Part shown: piece after piece, positions 1 to 12,200 of the stretch
How the letters are laid out: each line of letters begins with the position of its first letter
Numbering within the stretch: position 1 is the stretch's first letter
Assembly (NCBI GenBank): GCA_009602735.1
Contig: WELA01005791.1
Span: forward strand, 344,559 to 408,558
Length of the DNA: 64,000 bases
Direction: 5' to 3'
From: Mesotaenium endlicherianum
Taxonomy: Eukaryota > Streptophyta > Zygnematophyceae > Zygnematales > Mesotaeniaceae
Made by a program: the position numbers and the translations under genes
The notes under the pieces: generated by a model
Database searches by the model: none
Told to the model about the DNA's origin: nothing
The model's input: only the letters and a program-made list of their open reading frames with translations

Positions 1-128
1 ATTTCTTTGCTAAGTCAGGAGAACAATGCGAAAGTCGGGAAAAATGAGTCCCCCCTATCCTACTGCATTGTATGATTGCAGGCAAGAAGGTGAGGGCATT
101 TGTTGACGGAGGGGCGTCACATACTTTT

Positions 129-262
129 TGTAACAATCCGCCGCGTGGCCGGATGCGGCGCGTGCGACACGTCGCGTGGAGTAATAAAAGTGTCGGTTTG
201 AATTGTATAAGTACAATTGGCGTGCGAGTACTTCGAGTTACCTTTTCGTTTGTATCGCTACA
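129..262 (+). repeat. TRIM 5' LTR
   Basis: Starts TGTAACAATCCGCCGCG and ends GCTACA. It matches 461-599 with scattered substitutions and a few small indels. Confidence 0.87.
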
Positions 263-460
263 TTAGTATTGGAGCGCAAACGTACGCAACCGTGTCCAGG
301 AGCCGGGGGTTTAAATCCCGCGAGGTGCGAAACTTGTCAATGGTACGACGGTACAACGATCTTTGGATTGTGCGAAGAAAGGACAATATCCCAAAACAAT
401 GTCATTCACAGGTGTTGGAGCATGAGTGCCCGGGACGTGCACACTTGTAGGTGGGAGGAG

Positions 461-599
461 TGTAACAATCCGCCGCATGGCCGGATGCGACGCGTGCGAC
501 ACGTCGCGTGGAGCGATAGAAGTGTCGGCTTGAATCGTATAAGTACAATTGGCGCGCGATCAAAGTACCTCATGTTACCTTTTTGTTCGTATCGTTACA
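461..599 (+). repeat. TRIM 3' LTR
   Basis: Starts TGTAACAATCCGCCGCA and ends GTTACA. It is followed directly by the second CTTTT target copy. Confidence 0.87.
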
Positions 600-1789
600 C
601 TTTTATCCATAAGGACTTAGTTAAGCGGCTAAGGCTGCCTACTGTCACCCAAGGGAATGGAAAAATGTTTCTTGGAGATGCCTCAAGTATCCCGGGAGGA
701 GTTATAACCAAGCCTATTGAGGTCCAGTTAGGTTCTGGCATTGCATTTTTAATTGAAAAGCTTACATTTGAGGTACTCAACATTGGCTTTTATGATCTCG
801 TGCTAGGCAGGTCCTGGCTCAATAGACATCAAATTGAAGAGTGTTGGAGCAGAGGTACAGTTAAAGTGAGAAGAGCCAGCGATGGGCAGACTAACTTGGC
901 ACCCACTTGTGCTCTTCCTCTTGTCCTGTGTAGATAGCAAATGAAGGAAAAGAAGAGGTTTCCAGGAGGATGCAAATTGCTGAATGCAATGGAGTTCATC
1001 GAAAGCTGGAACCAAAAGGAAGACAGAATGTTCTGTCTGCTGCTGAATTTTCAGGCCTTACTTTAATAAATTTGTGCAAGTCTTCTTGGATTATATTTTA
1101 ATTTTCTATAAAAATGAAGTTGAGCATGCTGAGCACTTGAAGACAGTAATGGATACTCTAAGAAAGAATCAGTTATATGCTCAAATGAGCAAGTGTGATT
1201 TCTTTAAAGATAGTATTGAATTCTTCGGCCACGTTGTCAGTAAGGAAGGCATGAATGTGGATCCTAAGAAAGTCCATACCATAAGGAACCGGCCAGTACC
1301 ACAGTCTATATCAGAAGTTAGATCCTTCCTCGGGTTGGCTAACTACTATAGGAGATTTATTGAGAATTATTCCACAAAGGCCAGTAAACTGATTGACCTT
1401 ACAAAAAAGGACATTGGGTATGTGTGGGGGGGAAGAGCAGCAAGTTGCCATTTAGACCTTTAAAGATGCCATCTGTTCTGCCCCAGTCTTGACCCCAGCA
1501 AACCTATGCAGGTGATTACTGATGCTTCTCACTTTGCCATGGGAGCTACTTTGTTGCAGCCTGTTGCCAAAAGCACAAAGGATGGTAAAGTAAAGCAGGA
1601 GTGGCACCCTGTGCTTTATGAGTATGAAATTCAATCCAGCAGAGATTAATTACATTGTGAATGACAAAGAGTTGCTGGCTATCATTCATGTTCTCAAACA
1701 GTGAAGAGCATACTTACATGGCAAAGCTTTTAAGGTGATTACAGATCTTCTAGCTCTAATTCACTTTCAGAGGTCGTCCAAGCTCTCGA

Positions 1790-2501
1790 TGAAAGGGGGA
1801 AGGGTGCGGGGAGTGCGCCCACACACAGTCACGCACCCTCACCCGCGAGTGGAAGCGTGCACGAGGACCTTTCCTAGTTGCATACACAAGGTGGAGTGGC
1901 CTGGTGGTGTGCCACCCTTGCAAGGGTTAGAAGGCTACATAATAGAGGCGTGGAAAAGAACTCACTTTATTAAGAAAAGTCGTGCACAAGATACGAAGGT
2001 TAGACTAGAATAAGCCCCCTCTACTTCCTTGTGCTTCCCATTTATCCTTTAACTCTAAGTGTCCTCTCTAGCAAAGTACCTCCAGAACCTTCTCCTATGG
2101 CTCCTTCCATGTAGGTGACCTTGCCTAGTTGGACAAGCTAGCACACTCACACGCACACAATCACACTCTAGAATATTCTACTACACAATCCACTAACTCC
2201 TCACGGAGTTCCTAGAAATTCCACGATCACTTTGGCTCTCTACGTAATTGTACGTACTTTCTGGAACCCTCATGTTTCAATGTCCTACTTCCTGGACTCC
2301 AACCGAAATTTTCGTCACTGGACCTGTCCTTGTCACTACATAGAAACTGTGACATTAAAAACTCACTAAAAATTTTCAAAATTCATGACTATCTCAATAC
2401 TTGTCCAAATGACTTGAAATAAAGGCCAAAGTTCTTCTAAAATTACACTCTATGCATATAAAATACTAGAAAGAAACAAACTACACTTCCATAACTTTAC
2501 A
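1790..2501 (-). repeat. LARD-like element 3' LTR
   Basis: On the minus strand the repeat starts TGTAAAG and ends CCCCTTTCA. The purine-rich tract GAGGAGGGGGATGA lies directly upstream of it in minus orientation. Confidence 0.88.
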
Positions 2502-5500
2502 TCATCCCCCTCCTCAAGATGTGACGTCCTCGGCGCATACTAAGCATAAGTGACGTCATATGAGGAATCGAGCTCACATATACGCTAGAAAAACACATAT
2601 TCACATATATTATACAAATTGCAGGTCTTGAACAGGCTACAGGATGATACTTAATACTCGAGACTTGCTCCACTTAGTAAAAGCTCCATGGCATACATTG
2701 CTCCACACATGGCGTCTCCTAACACAAATGCATCTTCTCTTCAACTCCTTCGTCTTGAAATAGGCCAATATCTTCATAAGGGCTGTAACATACTCTCTCC
2801 ATCATCTTCACATACTCCAAAGCTGGATCCAAGGCATAATAGTCCGCCAAATTGCCAAAATACTCATTCTTCGCCCTCTTGGACAAGTGGCAACTCCTCG
2901 TCGCGCCATGTGGCTTAGTCGTGGTGCTCTTATAATTTTGACAAGATTACATCATGAACCTGACTCCACTATGATCTTGATCCTTCTGGTACACTTAGCT
3001 ACCTCTAGCTCTAAGCCATACTCCTTGTAGAGGTATTGCATTCTCTCACTTGTGTGCGTGACTCGTGGTGACCTCTTAAGACGCCAAGTGGCACCCTCCT
3101 GACTTTTTCTCACATTTTTAGCCTGAAAGTTGTGTAATCTACATAATATCCCCCCTCTAAACTCACTGGTATGCTTTGTTTCTCCTGATTCCAAGCCTAA
3201 GACCATGATACCAGATTGCGCCTTGCCTCACACATGTGGCTCCCACGGCAGTCCAGCAGAACGCCATGTCGCACTGTCAGGACTTAAATTAATATTTCTA
3301 TAAAAAAAATTACTTCTTCTGAATCTCAACCCATAGGACTAACTCTCCACAAAATTTCAGAATCTGAATCAAAGTCTAACACTCAAACGAGATCGTCACT
3401 TTGTGCCTCACGCTCGTAGGACGCACACGCGCGCAACACGTATCAAGCTCCCGCGCCTACAAATGGCACATGCTTAAACCCCTAATTCTAAAACTTGACT
3501 ATGACTCAGGGCAGGCCTCATACTAGGCCTCTCACATCATGTAGGACTTCTACTGAAAATATTATCCACTCTCTCCTAAGTAGGCAAAGAGTAGCCAAAA
3601 TCTGCCAACTTTTACCCTCGCGCTTGCCTACCCGTAAAACCCTCAAACATAGACAGATTTGAGTATCTTCCAAGTTCTTGCTCTCAAACTTCATTTTACT
3701 TCACATCTCTTAGTTACAACTGAACTCATGGGATTGGTTTGACCTTGCTTACAAGCACTCTAAACAACTATAACACTCCTCCCCCTCATCATGAAGGTAA
3801 GGCGCTTACCACTCGAGTGTCCAAGTCCAGATTTTACGCCTCTCTCGTGCTTGCTTGTATAGGCGCTGATTCTCCTAGCTTCATGTCCAGGTCTTTGTCA
3901 TATATCTCCATCTTAGGCAGGACATATCAGCCCCATAACACTTGGTCTCCTCCTCATAGGTCCATATCCATAAAGTCGTAGTCTCTATCAAGCGACGATA
4001 GTAATCTTCACAAGGCATGAGCGCGTAGTCTCGCTCGTGGTGCACCAAACTCTATCATAGTCTTCTTCTTGGCTAGATGCTCACTCCCACATACTCCTGG
4101 TTCTTCTTAAAGGTTAGCCTTCACACAAGGCTCCAAGAAACACATCTGGAACGCCTCCATGAGCTCCATAACTTGGGCAAACGCACATAGTCTTAGTGCT
4201 TGCACCTCATCTTGTGCTCGCACACACTTTGCCTTGCAAGCGGGCTTCTCTTGAGCTCACTTTCTAGGAGCTCCTCCACTTGAGCAATTGGGGTCTGCTC
4301 TATATATGAGCAAGGGGATCATACACCTCTACTTGCTCCACCGGCGATGCGCGCTCGCCAAGGTTGTTAGGAGGCACGCTTGCTANGGAGGCGCGCTTGC
4401 TCCATGCGATGATCGGGCCAAGGTCACCCAAACAAGCGCTTCGCCTTCACCTTCACCTTCCCGCGTCGCTTCCTTGCTAGCGGGCTCAAGATAGCTACTT
4501 GTGGTCTTATCTACCCCCACCTATTTCACTATCTTCACTTGACCGTACTCCTCCATGGTCTTCACTTGACCCGTGCACTAAAGCACTAGAGGATAGGCTA
4601 CTCTCTTTGTGCAACTCCTTCCACATGCTTAGCTTCTTGAGTGCACTCTAGCCTTGGTCACCCCAATGACACTTCTTACTACTAAACCCAGCTTGCCTTG
4701 GTGCTCTACTTTCACATAAAGAGCTTCCATAAATGCACCAAAATCTGCCCCTTAACTATGCCAACACACAACTATTGGCACACGCACTTCTAGTGGGAGA
4801 CATCTCTTGCACTAGCCCTCTTGCACCAACTTCATACCTTGCTTCTTCTTCCACACCATAGGCTTGTCTTCATCATAGTTCTCAACTCCATATACTCCGT
4901 AGTACTCTCCTCCATAAGAAAAAAGAACTCTGAACTTGAAAGGCTCCATCTCCATCTCTCCTCTTTGAAGAAAAATATGGAATACTTCTTCTTGCTCCAA
5001 GCCTTCTCCACAGTGCTTCTCTTCACTTGAGGCTTCTTCAATCTCCATACAAGGTACCAAGCTCCATCATGGCTGGCCTCAAATAACCAGTGGCTACAAA
5101 GGAGTGATGCAAGGCAACCCAAATCTGGCCACATACTTGGCCAACTTGGTGCAACACCCCGGTGCACCCACTCTTGAGCTTCTCATGAGCTCCTCTTGAG
5201 CTTGTGAGTGCTATGCTCGCCAAAGCTCCTAGACTTGCAAGCACACACGCTTGCTAAGTCCCCGGTTGCCTACTCTTAAAATCTGCTCACCTTCATTGAA
5301 GATCTGAAATAAAGATGGGCACACACTCCTTTCTAGCCACTAACACCTCTATGCTAAGCCCCCTCATCAAAGAAAGAGCTTAACACTAAAGAGCTTGCAT
5401 CTTCAAGGAAAAATCCAGCCGTGTGAACTCCAGATTTTCTTCATGCTCATATGTCTCCATACTCAAGCAAAGGCTGCTCTATATTACTTATATCACTACC

Positions 5501-5758
5501 ATGCTTGGGCAACCTTCTTATACTACAAGGAAGATGTACAAAAATCTGGTTGCATCCAAATTAACACTTCTTGGAGCACCTCCCTCTTCCCATCTCCTCC
5601 CTCCTTCAAGACAGTGAGATGCTAGCTTGCATCAACGTCTTCATGGCTGCCCTTAGCAACTTTCCTTGCTTCTCCTCTCTACCCTCTTTACACCCCTACA
5701 ACATCACCAACCAAAGCTGCTCCTCCAATTGAAGCAACTAGGTAGCTCCGATACCATG
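2502..5758 (-). other. LARD-like internal region, no recognised gene
   Basis: Only short ORFs occur, the longest being 111 aa on the minus strand at 4832-5167, which overlaps an 82-aa ORF in another frame. None shows a zinc knuckle, protease, RT or integrase motif. The first bases next to the left LTR (about 2502-2545) resemble the equivalent junction of family B (8496-8540), with shared GACGTC and CGGCGC words. The two families may therefore be related. A single N at 4386 interrupts a short near-duplication. Confidence 0.7.
5745..5756 (-). promoter_or_regulatory. LARD-like primer-binding site
   Basis: The complement reads TGGTATCGGAGC, the initiator-Met-tRNA type primer site, two bases from the 5' LTR. 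Confidence 0.85.
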
Positions 5759-6470
5759 TGAAAGGGGGAAGGGTGCGGGGAGTGCGCCCACACACAGTCA
5801 CGCACCCTCACCCGCGAGTGGAAGCGTGCACGAGGACCTTTCCTAGTTGTATACACAAGGTGGAGTGGCCTGGTGGTGTGCCACCCTTGCAAGGGTTAGA
5901 AGGCTACATGATAGAGGCGTGGAAAAGAACTCACTTTATTAAGAAAAGTCGTGCACAAGATACGAAGGTTAGACTAAAATAAGCCCCCTCTACTTCCTTG
6001 TGCTTCCCATTTATCCTTTAACTCTAAGTGTCCTCTCTAGCAAAGTACCTCCAGAACCTTCTCCTATGGCTCCTTCCATGTAGGTGACCTTGCCTAGTTG
6101 GACAAGCTAGCACACTCACACGCACACAATCACACTCTAGAATATTCTACTACACAATCCACTAACTCCTCACGGAGTTTCTAGAAATTCCACGATCACT
6201 TTGGCTCTCTACGTAATTGTACGTACTTTCTGGAACCCTCATGTTTCAATGTCCTACTTTCTGGACTCCAACCGAAATTTTCGTCACTGGACCTGTCCTT
6301 GTCACTACATAGAAACTGTGACATTAAAAACTCACTAAAAATTTTCAAAATTCATGACTATCTCAATACTTGTCCAAATGACTTGAAATAAAGGCCAAAG
6401 TTCTTCTAAAATTACACTCTATGCATATAAAATACTAGAAAGAAACAAACTACACTTTCATAACCTTACA
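5759..6470 (-). repeat. LARD-like element 5' LTR
   Basis: This is the partner of 1790-2501 with about 1 percent visible difference, which implies a fairly recent insertion. Confidence 0.88.
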
Positions 6471-6475
6471 CTCGA

Positions 6476-7888
6476 GGAGGGAGAACCGCTGGAGCCAGTT
6501 GTTGGAGCAGTTACAAGTCCACATTAACTACAAACCAGGAAAGTTGAATCCTGCTGATGCACTCTAAAAGACTCGACTTGCAAGATAGGAACTTTGATCA
6601 GCATGCTGTAGACAAAGTTCTTTGTGCACTCACCTAACTTAAAGTGAAAAAGTCATTTTTTGAAAAACTTAGGAAAGCCTACCTTTCTGACCCAATATTT
6701 GAGTCCAGCCAAACTGATGGGGTGTGTCCTGCTACTGCACTCGGTTATAGACTGAAGGGAGGGATCTGGGTGAGTGAAACCACTTAAGGAAGGCTGAAGT
6801 TGGTAATCCCTAATAATATGGAATTGAGGTCTTTACTACTGAGTCAAGCTCAACACAGTCTACTGGGTGGGCATTTGGGGCAAGCCAAAACTGTTGGCAA
6901 ATCGGAAAAACACTACCACTGGGATGGGTTGCCTCGGGAGGTCTTAAAATATGTCAAACCCTGTGATCAACATCAGAAAATTAAGTCTCGACACACACCA
7001 CTCGGGGGACTATGACAACCACTACCTATCCCAGTTGGGAGATGGGAAACGATATCAATGGACTGGGTAGTAACATTACCAAGAACTGCCAATGGGCATG
7101 ATCCTATACTACTAGTAGTGGATAAACTGACAAAGATGGTCATTTTCATTCCCACCATTGTCAAGGTAACTGCACTCGAAATTGCAAGACAGTTTTACAA
7201 CCATGTAGTATGCCAACATGAGTTACCCTCCAATATTATCTCAGACAGGGACTCAAAATTCACCTCCAAGTTATGGAGAGCTCTCATGGGGTTAATGGGA
7301 GTAAAACAGCTGCTCAGCACAGCAAAACACCCTCAGACCGATGGGCAGACTGAGAGAACTAATTGAGTTATGCAAGAAGTGTTGAGAGCCTATATTATCC
7401 AAAAAGAAGATAATTGGAATGACCAATTGCCTCAAATTCAATTTGCAGTCAACAGTGCAGTGCATGCGTCCACGAGAAAGACTCCCTTTGAATTGAGTCT
7501 GGGTAAAGTCCTCAAGTCTCCTCTAGATGTTTTAGGGGAATTGTTGACTCACCCTGAGGGAATTGACAATCGGGTGTCTCCAATTAACTCAAGAGTTTGT
7601 TGACACTTTGTCAGAAGTCCAACAAAACTTGCACAAAGCCCAGGAAAACCAACAAAAATATGCCAATCAGCACCGTCAAGAGTTGACATTTTCTAAGGGC
7701 GATTTAGTCAAACTGCTTTCTCAACACCTGTACCTGCCCGGGGTGGTCAAGAAAAAGCTTGGTCCCGTTTGGGTCGATCCATATTTGGTGGTACGCCGAG
7801 TCAGTCAGAATGCTTACAAACTGAACATGTCAGCAGAATATATGGATCACCCAGTCCTTAATGTCTCTTGCTTAGAATCATACATTAA
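6476..7888 (+). pseudogene. A1 pol fragment: RNase H end and integrase, decayed
   Basis: It resumes the A1 pol directly after the CTCGA duplication. The RNase H tail (SLLEQ-like region to about 6570) is followed by the integrase zinc-binding region (6830-7015). The second Cys of its CxxC is replaced by His (CDQHQ near 6961). Core motifs MDWVV (7057), DRDSKFTSK (7246) and TDGQTERTN (7336) remain. In-frame stops occur at about 6566, 6784, 7012 and 7364, and a one-base shift lies near 7580. The frame runs into NVSCLESYI and is cut at 7888 by the piggyBac element. Confidence 0.87.
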
Positions 7889-7925
7889 CACTAGGTCTTT
7901 CAAAGAAAAGACCAAATATGGTCCA
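7889..7925 (+). repeat. piggyBac left terminal inverted repeat
   Basis: CACTAGGT is shared exactly with the complement of the right end. A palindromic GACCAAATATGGTC follows about 20 bases in. Confidence 0.8.
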
Positions 7926-8023
7926 ATAATGCACCACATAAGTCACACTATATTGAAATATCCAGTGAAGCTATGACTATGTGTGATAGGCCATTAGAGA
8001 GCTTACATCACAAGGTATTGCAC

Positions 8024-8495
8024 TTGTAGTGAAACAGATAGATAAAGTACTTAGTGAAATATAATACTTTATCTATTCAAGACAAGGATCTTTGAACACA
8101 AGTGGTAGCTTCTTGAAAGAGAGATGGCTTCTTGAAAGTTAATATATTTCCGGATTTTGGCAAGTACAAGAGTGATTCTGGAATGTCTTTCTATGTTCTA
8201 GCTCTTATTTATATACTTGCTACATAAGTAATTTCTAGGAAGGTGTATGTTGATGTGTTGGCACCCAACACATCCCAAAACTTGCCACCTCGTTCTAATG
8301 GCACATCTGACTTTTGCCATGTGGAGTTCTTCTAGGTCTTTCCTCTAACTTCGAAAATGCCTTAGAAGGTTCAAAGGACATGAACCAAGTTACTAGAGTA
8401 CCTATTCACACTTGAATCCACACAATACTACTCCAAATATATTTGAAAACATTAAAATATATGCAAATTAATATATAATAACTCAAATCACTACA
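8024..8495 (-). repeat. B1 3' LTR (472 bp, 31-bp deletion)
   Basis: Begins TGTAGTGA and ends TTTCACTACA in minus orientation. Relative to 14201-14703 it lacks 31 bp at about 8295, where the other three family-B LTRs read TAGAATAATGTACACATG. Confidence 0.92.
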
Positions 8496-9211
8496 TCACC
8501 CCCCCGTCAGAAAAAGCGACGTCTCGGCGCGTCAAGTAAGGTCTTACACATGTGGAGCAGACTAGTCAACAGCTTCAAGTTAGATGCCACACATGTGAAG
8601 AGGATTAGTCCAAGGCGCCAAGTCAGGTGCTACACATGTAAGTTAGACTAGGCAAGGTCGTGGGTGGTGTGACCTTATTGGCTAGCCTACTCCGTGATGA
8701 TAAAGAAAATTGTACAAGTTGGCCCAGAATCTGCTACAAATTCAAAAACTCATAGCATCCACAGAACTGCTCCAAATCTAAAAATTTGAGTGCCAAACGG
8801 ACCGCGTCAAAGAACTCTAATGGGTCATCAAATTTGAGAGCATTCTAATTTCTGGAGTGTTGTTGAGAGCTGAGAGAGTAGGCACTCCTCCAAATCTGTG
8901 CAGAACCTTTTGAGAATCATAAGTCCTTCTATACTTCTTCAAATTCTGCAAACTAAGTCTCAAACTGGGAGCTGTAAGACGTTCTACCAGAGTCTTGAGT
9001 TTCAAAGCATTCCAAGTTCCGGGGAGGGCACAATGTTAGAAGGCATATTCTGCCCTAACAATGCCAGCAGCCTGACCCCCTTCTACTTAGAGCATCATAT
9101 CTCTCTCACCAATGCTCCAAATTGAGCAAACTTGGACTCTAAATGACCAGCTACTCATGGACTACAGCCAGGTAAATTTTCAGAATTTATTATGCNCAGC
9201 CAGATATATTT
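8496..9211 (-). other. B1 3' untranslated region with purine tract
   Basis: This lies between the pol stop and the 3' LTR in element orientation. The purine tract (complement of the C-rich run just inside 8496) abuts the LTR. No gene is seen. The single N at 9196 sits between two near-copies of about 30 bases (ending TTATGC), whereas B2 has only one copy, so an assembly join is likely. Confidence 0.7.
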
Positions 9212-12200
9212 TCAAAGTTTGTTATGCAAAGACCTATCACCAGTAGCAGTTTGAGTTTTCTGTCCAAAAATTGCGAGAAGGGAAGAGTGTCTAATGTCAA
9301 TTTTTCCTCTTTCTTGTTCTTGCAAGCTGCCTCCAAGGGTCGTTTGCTGCTTCTTGATGGTGGCAGGCTGCCTCCCTGAAGTCTTTGGGCTTCTAGTAGA
9401 GAGACTTGGGGCTGGTCCAAGATGGGGGTTGGCGGCATGGAAGCGCTTCAACTTTCTCTGAACTTTGTCAAGGTAGTGCGCCGCCACCCAACTATTCTCC
9501 GAATCTGGATATCCTTTCCACTTGATCAAGTATTGCTGCTGTCTCTTGAAATTTCTCATAGCCACTATGTATTCCACTTTGTACTCCAAATGATCGTCCA
9601 CTATTGTTGGGGCTGGTGGAGTTGTCACACGTCCTGAGAACTTGTTGTCGGGTTGCACATATGGCTTGAAGAGGGAAGCGTGGAATACGGGGTCGATGTG
9701 CATAGTCTGGGGAAGTTCTAGCTTGAAAGCAACGGGGTTGACTTGCTGGATAATCTTGAAGGGTCCCATATACTTGGGAGAGAACTTGTTGCCGGCAGGC
9801 CTATTCTTCAGGGAAATATTCTTGGACGATAGTAACACGTTGTCACCCACTCTGTACGTAATTTCTCATCTGGACCTGTTTGCCACTCTTGCTTGAGCAT
9901 CTTGCGCCTGTTGTAGAGCTTTTTTCGCTGCTGTAAGGGCTGCTTCTAATGTCTCCATAAAATCTGTTGCTGCAGGTACTTCATGATGGCCAGCCGTGAA
10001 GCTCAGCAGCGTGGTTGGATGGAAGCCATAGTTGAGGAAGAATGGGGACTCTTGGGTTGAGGCCTGCGTCGTGTTGTTGTAGGCAAACTCCAGGGGGGTC
10101 AAGTACATGTCCCAATCTTGCTCCAGAGTAGACACGTAGGCCTTTAGAGAGGTCTTTAAGGTACAATTCATTTGCTCGATTTGCCCATTTGATTGCGGGT
10201 GGTAGGCAGTGGACATATCCAGCGATGTACCCAAGTTCTTGAAGAGATTTTTCCAAAAATGGCTTGTGAATCTTGGATCTCTATTCGACACAATTCTTGA
10301 TGGTAGTCCATGGAGTCGGAAGATGTTGTCAAAGATGAGTCTTCCAAGTTGTGGTGCTGTAGCCTTAGTCGTCGTGGGAATAAAATGAGCCATCTTGGTA
10401 AGTCTGTCCACCACCGTGAGTATTGCATTATGGCCTCGAGGTGTCACGGGCAAGTCCACGATAAGGTCCATTGAGATGTCCGTCCATTGTCTTTCGGGGA
10501 TTGGTAGTGGTGGGAGGAGTCCTCCCGCCTTTTGCGATGATGGCTTGATTCTTTGGCATGTGTCACAGCTCCTGCAGTACTCCTTGACTTGCTTAGACAT
10601 GCCTGGTCAGCAATAAGTCCTGGCTAGAACGCCCGTGGTTCTTAGGATTCCAAAGTGTCCTCCAAGAGGGTTGTCGTGTGCTTCTCGTAGAAGCAAGAGC
10701 CGGAGGTCTAAGTCATTAGGAACACATCTCTGGCCCGTATCTTGCCTCACCCAATAATTGCCTTCTTGCTTCTTGTATGGGTCCAAGGCTGCTTCTCCAT
10801 TCTTGTAGTAAGGATCTCTTTTATAGGCGGCTAAAAATTGAGCTTTTAGATCTGTCTTCAGGGATGTCATCACTGCGTTTAATTGCAGTCTTGAGAGGGG
10901 GTCAGCCGGGTTAGTCTTGCCGGGCTGGTACTGAATCGTGATGTTGTATTGTTGCAAGTATCCGCTCCATCTTGCTTGTCTCCTTGAGAGATACGGCTGC
11001 GTCTGGAGGTGCTTTAACGCCTCGTGGTCCGTGGTGACCAGTACCTTGCGTCCTTCAACGTAGCAGCGCCAAACCTTCAAGGCATGTACAATCGCCAATG
11101 CCTCTCGCTCCGTGGTTGTATAATTTTGCTCGGCCGGATTTAGCTTCCTTGACTCATAGGCAATGGGCTGCAATCCCTTGCCTTGGTCTTGAAGCAGGAT
11201 TTCTCCAATTGCATAGGAAGATGCATCGGTGATGACGTGGAAGGGCCAATCTGGGTTTGGACTTGGGAGTGTGAGCACCGGAGATGTCGTCAGTCTTTGC
11301 TTCAGTTGTTGGAATGCTTCCTCCTCTTTCTTGGTCCAAACATATGGCTTGTCCTTCTTGAGTAGATCCGTGAGAGGGGCTGCTATGTGCGAGAAGCTCT
11401 GGATGAATCTCCTGTACCAATTCGCAAATCCCAAGAATGATTGGAGTTCTTTCTTGGTTGTGGAGGTTGGCCATTCCTCCACCACCGTGGTCTTCTTGGG
11501 GTCCATCTTGATGCCATCAGCAGTCACGTGGAGACCTAGGAACTCCACTTCTTGTTTGGCAAACTCGCACTTTGACTCCTTCGCAAATAGCTTGTTTTGC
11601 TTCAATACTTCGAGGACTTCTTTCAAGTGTCTCGCATGCTCTTCAAGGGTCTTGCTGTAGATAAGGATGTCATCGATGAATACCACCACAAATCTGTCCA
11701 ACATGGGCTGAAATATGATGTTCATCATAGTCATGAAAGTTGCTGGCGCGTTGTTGAGTCCAAATGGCAGGACCATGAACTCAAAATGTCCATACCTTGT
11801 CCTGAACGCCGTTTTCTCTATGTCAGGTTTAGCGATGCGAATCTGGTGGTAACCGCTTCTCAAGTCCACCTTCGTGAAGTACTTGGCTCCAACCAGCCGG
11901 TCCATGAGCTCATCCATGCGCGGCAGTGGGTATCGATTCTTGATAGTGATCTTGTTGAGGGCGCGATAGTCCACACACATCCTCAAGGTACCATCTTTCT
12001 TCTTGACAAATAGCATCGGGGCTCCAAATGGCGACTTGCTAGGTCGAATGAAGCCATGCTCCAGTAGCTCCTTGATTTGCTTCTTGACTTCGTCTAGCTC
12101 CGTGTATGACATTTTGAACGTAGGCCGAGAGATGGGCTTGCTTCCGGGCTCCAACTCTATCTTGTGGTCTACGAATCTTTTGGGGGGTAGGCCCTTGGGC

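Larger units (their letters stand above)
129..599 (+). mobile_element. TRIM (terminal-repeat retrotransposon in miniature), 471 bp
   Basis: Two direct terminal repeats, 129-262 (134 bp) and 461-599 (139 bp), begin TGTAAC and end CTACA/GTTACA, and surround a 198-bp interior. Target duplication CTTTT is exact (124-128 and 600-604); removing the element restores the protease reading seen in A3. A primer-binding-like stretch TAGTATTGGAGC (264-275) follows the first LTR and resembles the TGGTATCGGAGC used by the other elements here. A purine tract GGTGGGAGGAG (450-460) precedes the second LTR. There is no coding capacity, so mobilisation would depend on another element's proteins. A solo LTR of the same family lies at 34695-34832. 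Confidence 0.88.
1..1789 (+). pseudogene. A1 pol fragment: aspartic protease and reverse transcriptase, decayed
   Basis: Positions 1-128 plus 600-1045 match the protease region of the intact A3 pol, including the VDGGASHTF active-site segment near 98-128, where the TRIM is inserted. At about 1045 the sequence jumps from just after the protease to the middle of RT, deleting roughly 590 bp relative to A3. The RT continues at 1046-1789 and includes the second catalytic aspartate box, which here reads FLDY instead of FLDD (1083-1094), so the second catalytic Asp is lost. Frameshifts near 1430-1480 and a stop near 1702 add to the damage. The LARD-like element interrupts the RNase H part at 1789/1790. 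Confidence 0.88.
1790..6470 (-). mobile_element. LARD-like non-autonomous LTR retrotransposon, 4681 bp
   Basis: Two 712-bp direct repeats (1790-2501 and 5759-6470) differ at only about eight positions by eye. They are flanked by the exact 5-bp duplication CTCGA (1785-1789, 6471-6475). Orientation is minus: the complement of the primer site TGGTATCGGAGC lies at 5745-5756, two bases from the right LTR, and a purine tract (complement of 2502-2516) abuts the left LTR. The 3257-bp interior has no gag or pol that I can recognise. That fits the large retrotransposon derivative class, which depends on proteins supplied by relatives. Confidence 0.88.

Noticed and set aside
129-599. Cassandra-type TRIM with a 5S RNA segment in its LTR
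   Set aside because: I cannot see the 5S internal promoter boxes in the 134-139 bp LTRs.
7889-7900. CACTA-superfamily (EnSpm) element because the end reads CACTA
   Set aside because: The flank is a 4-bp TTAA duplication rather than 3 bp, and the encoded relic has the piggyBac Cys-rich tail.
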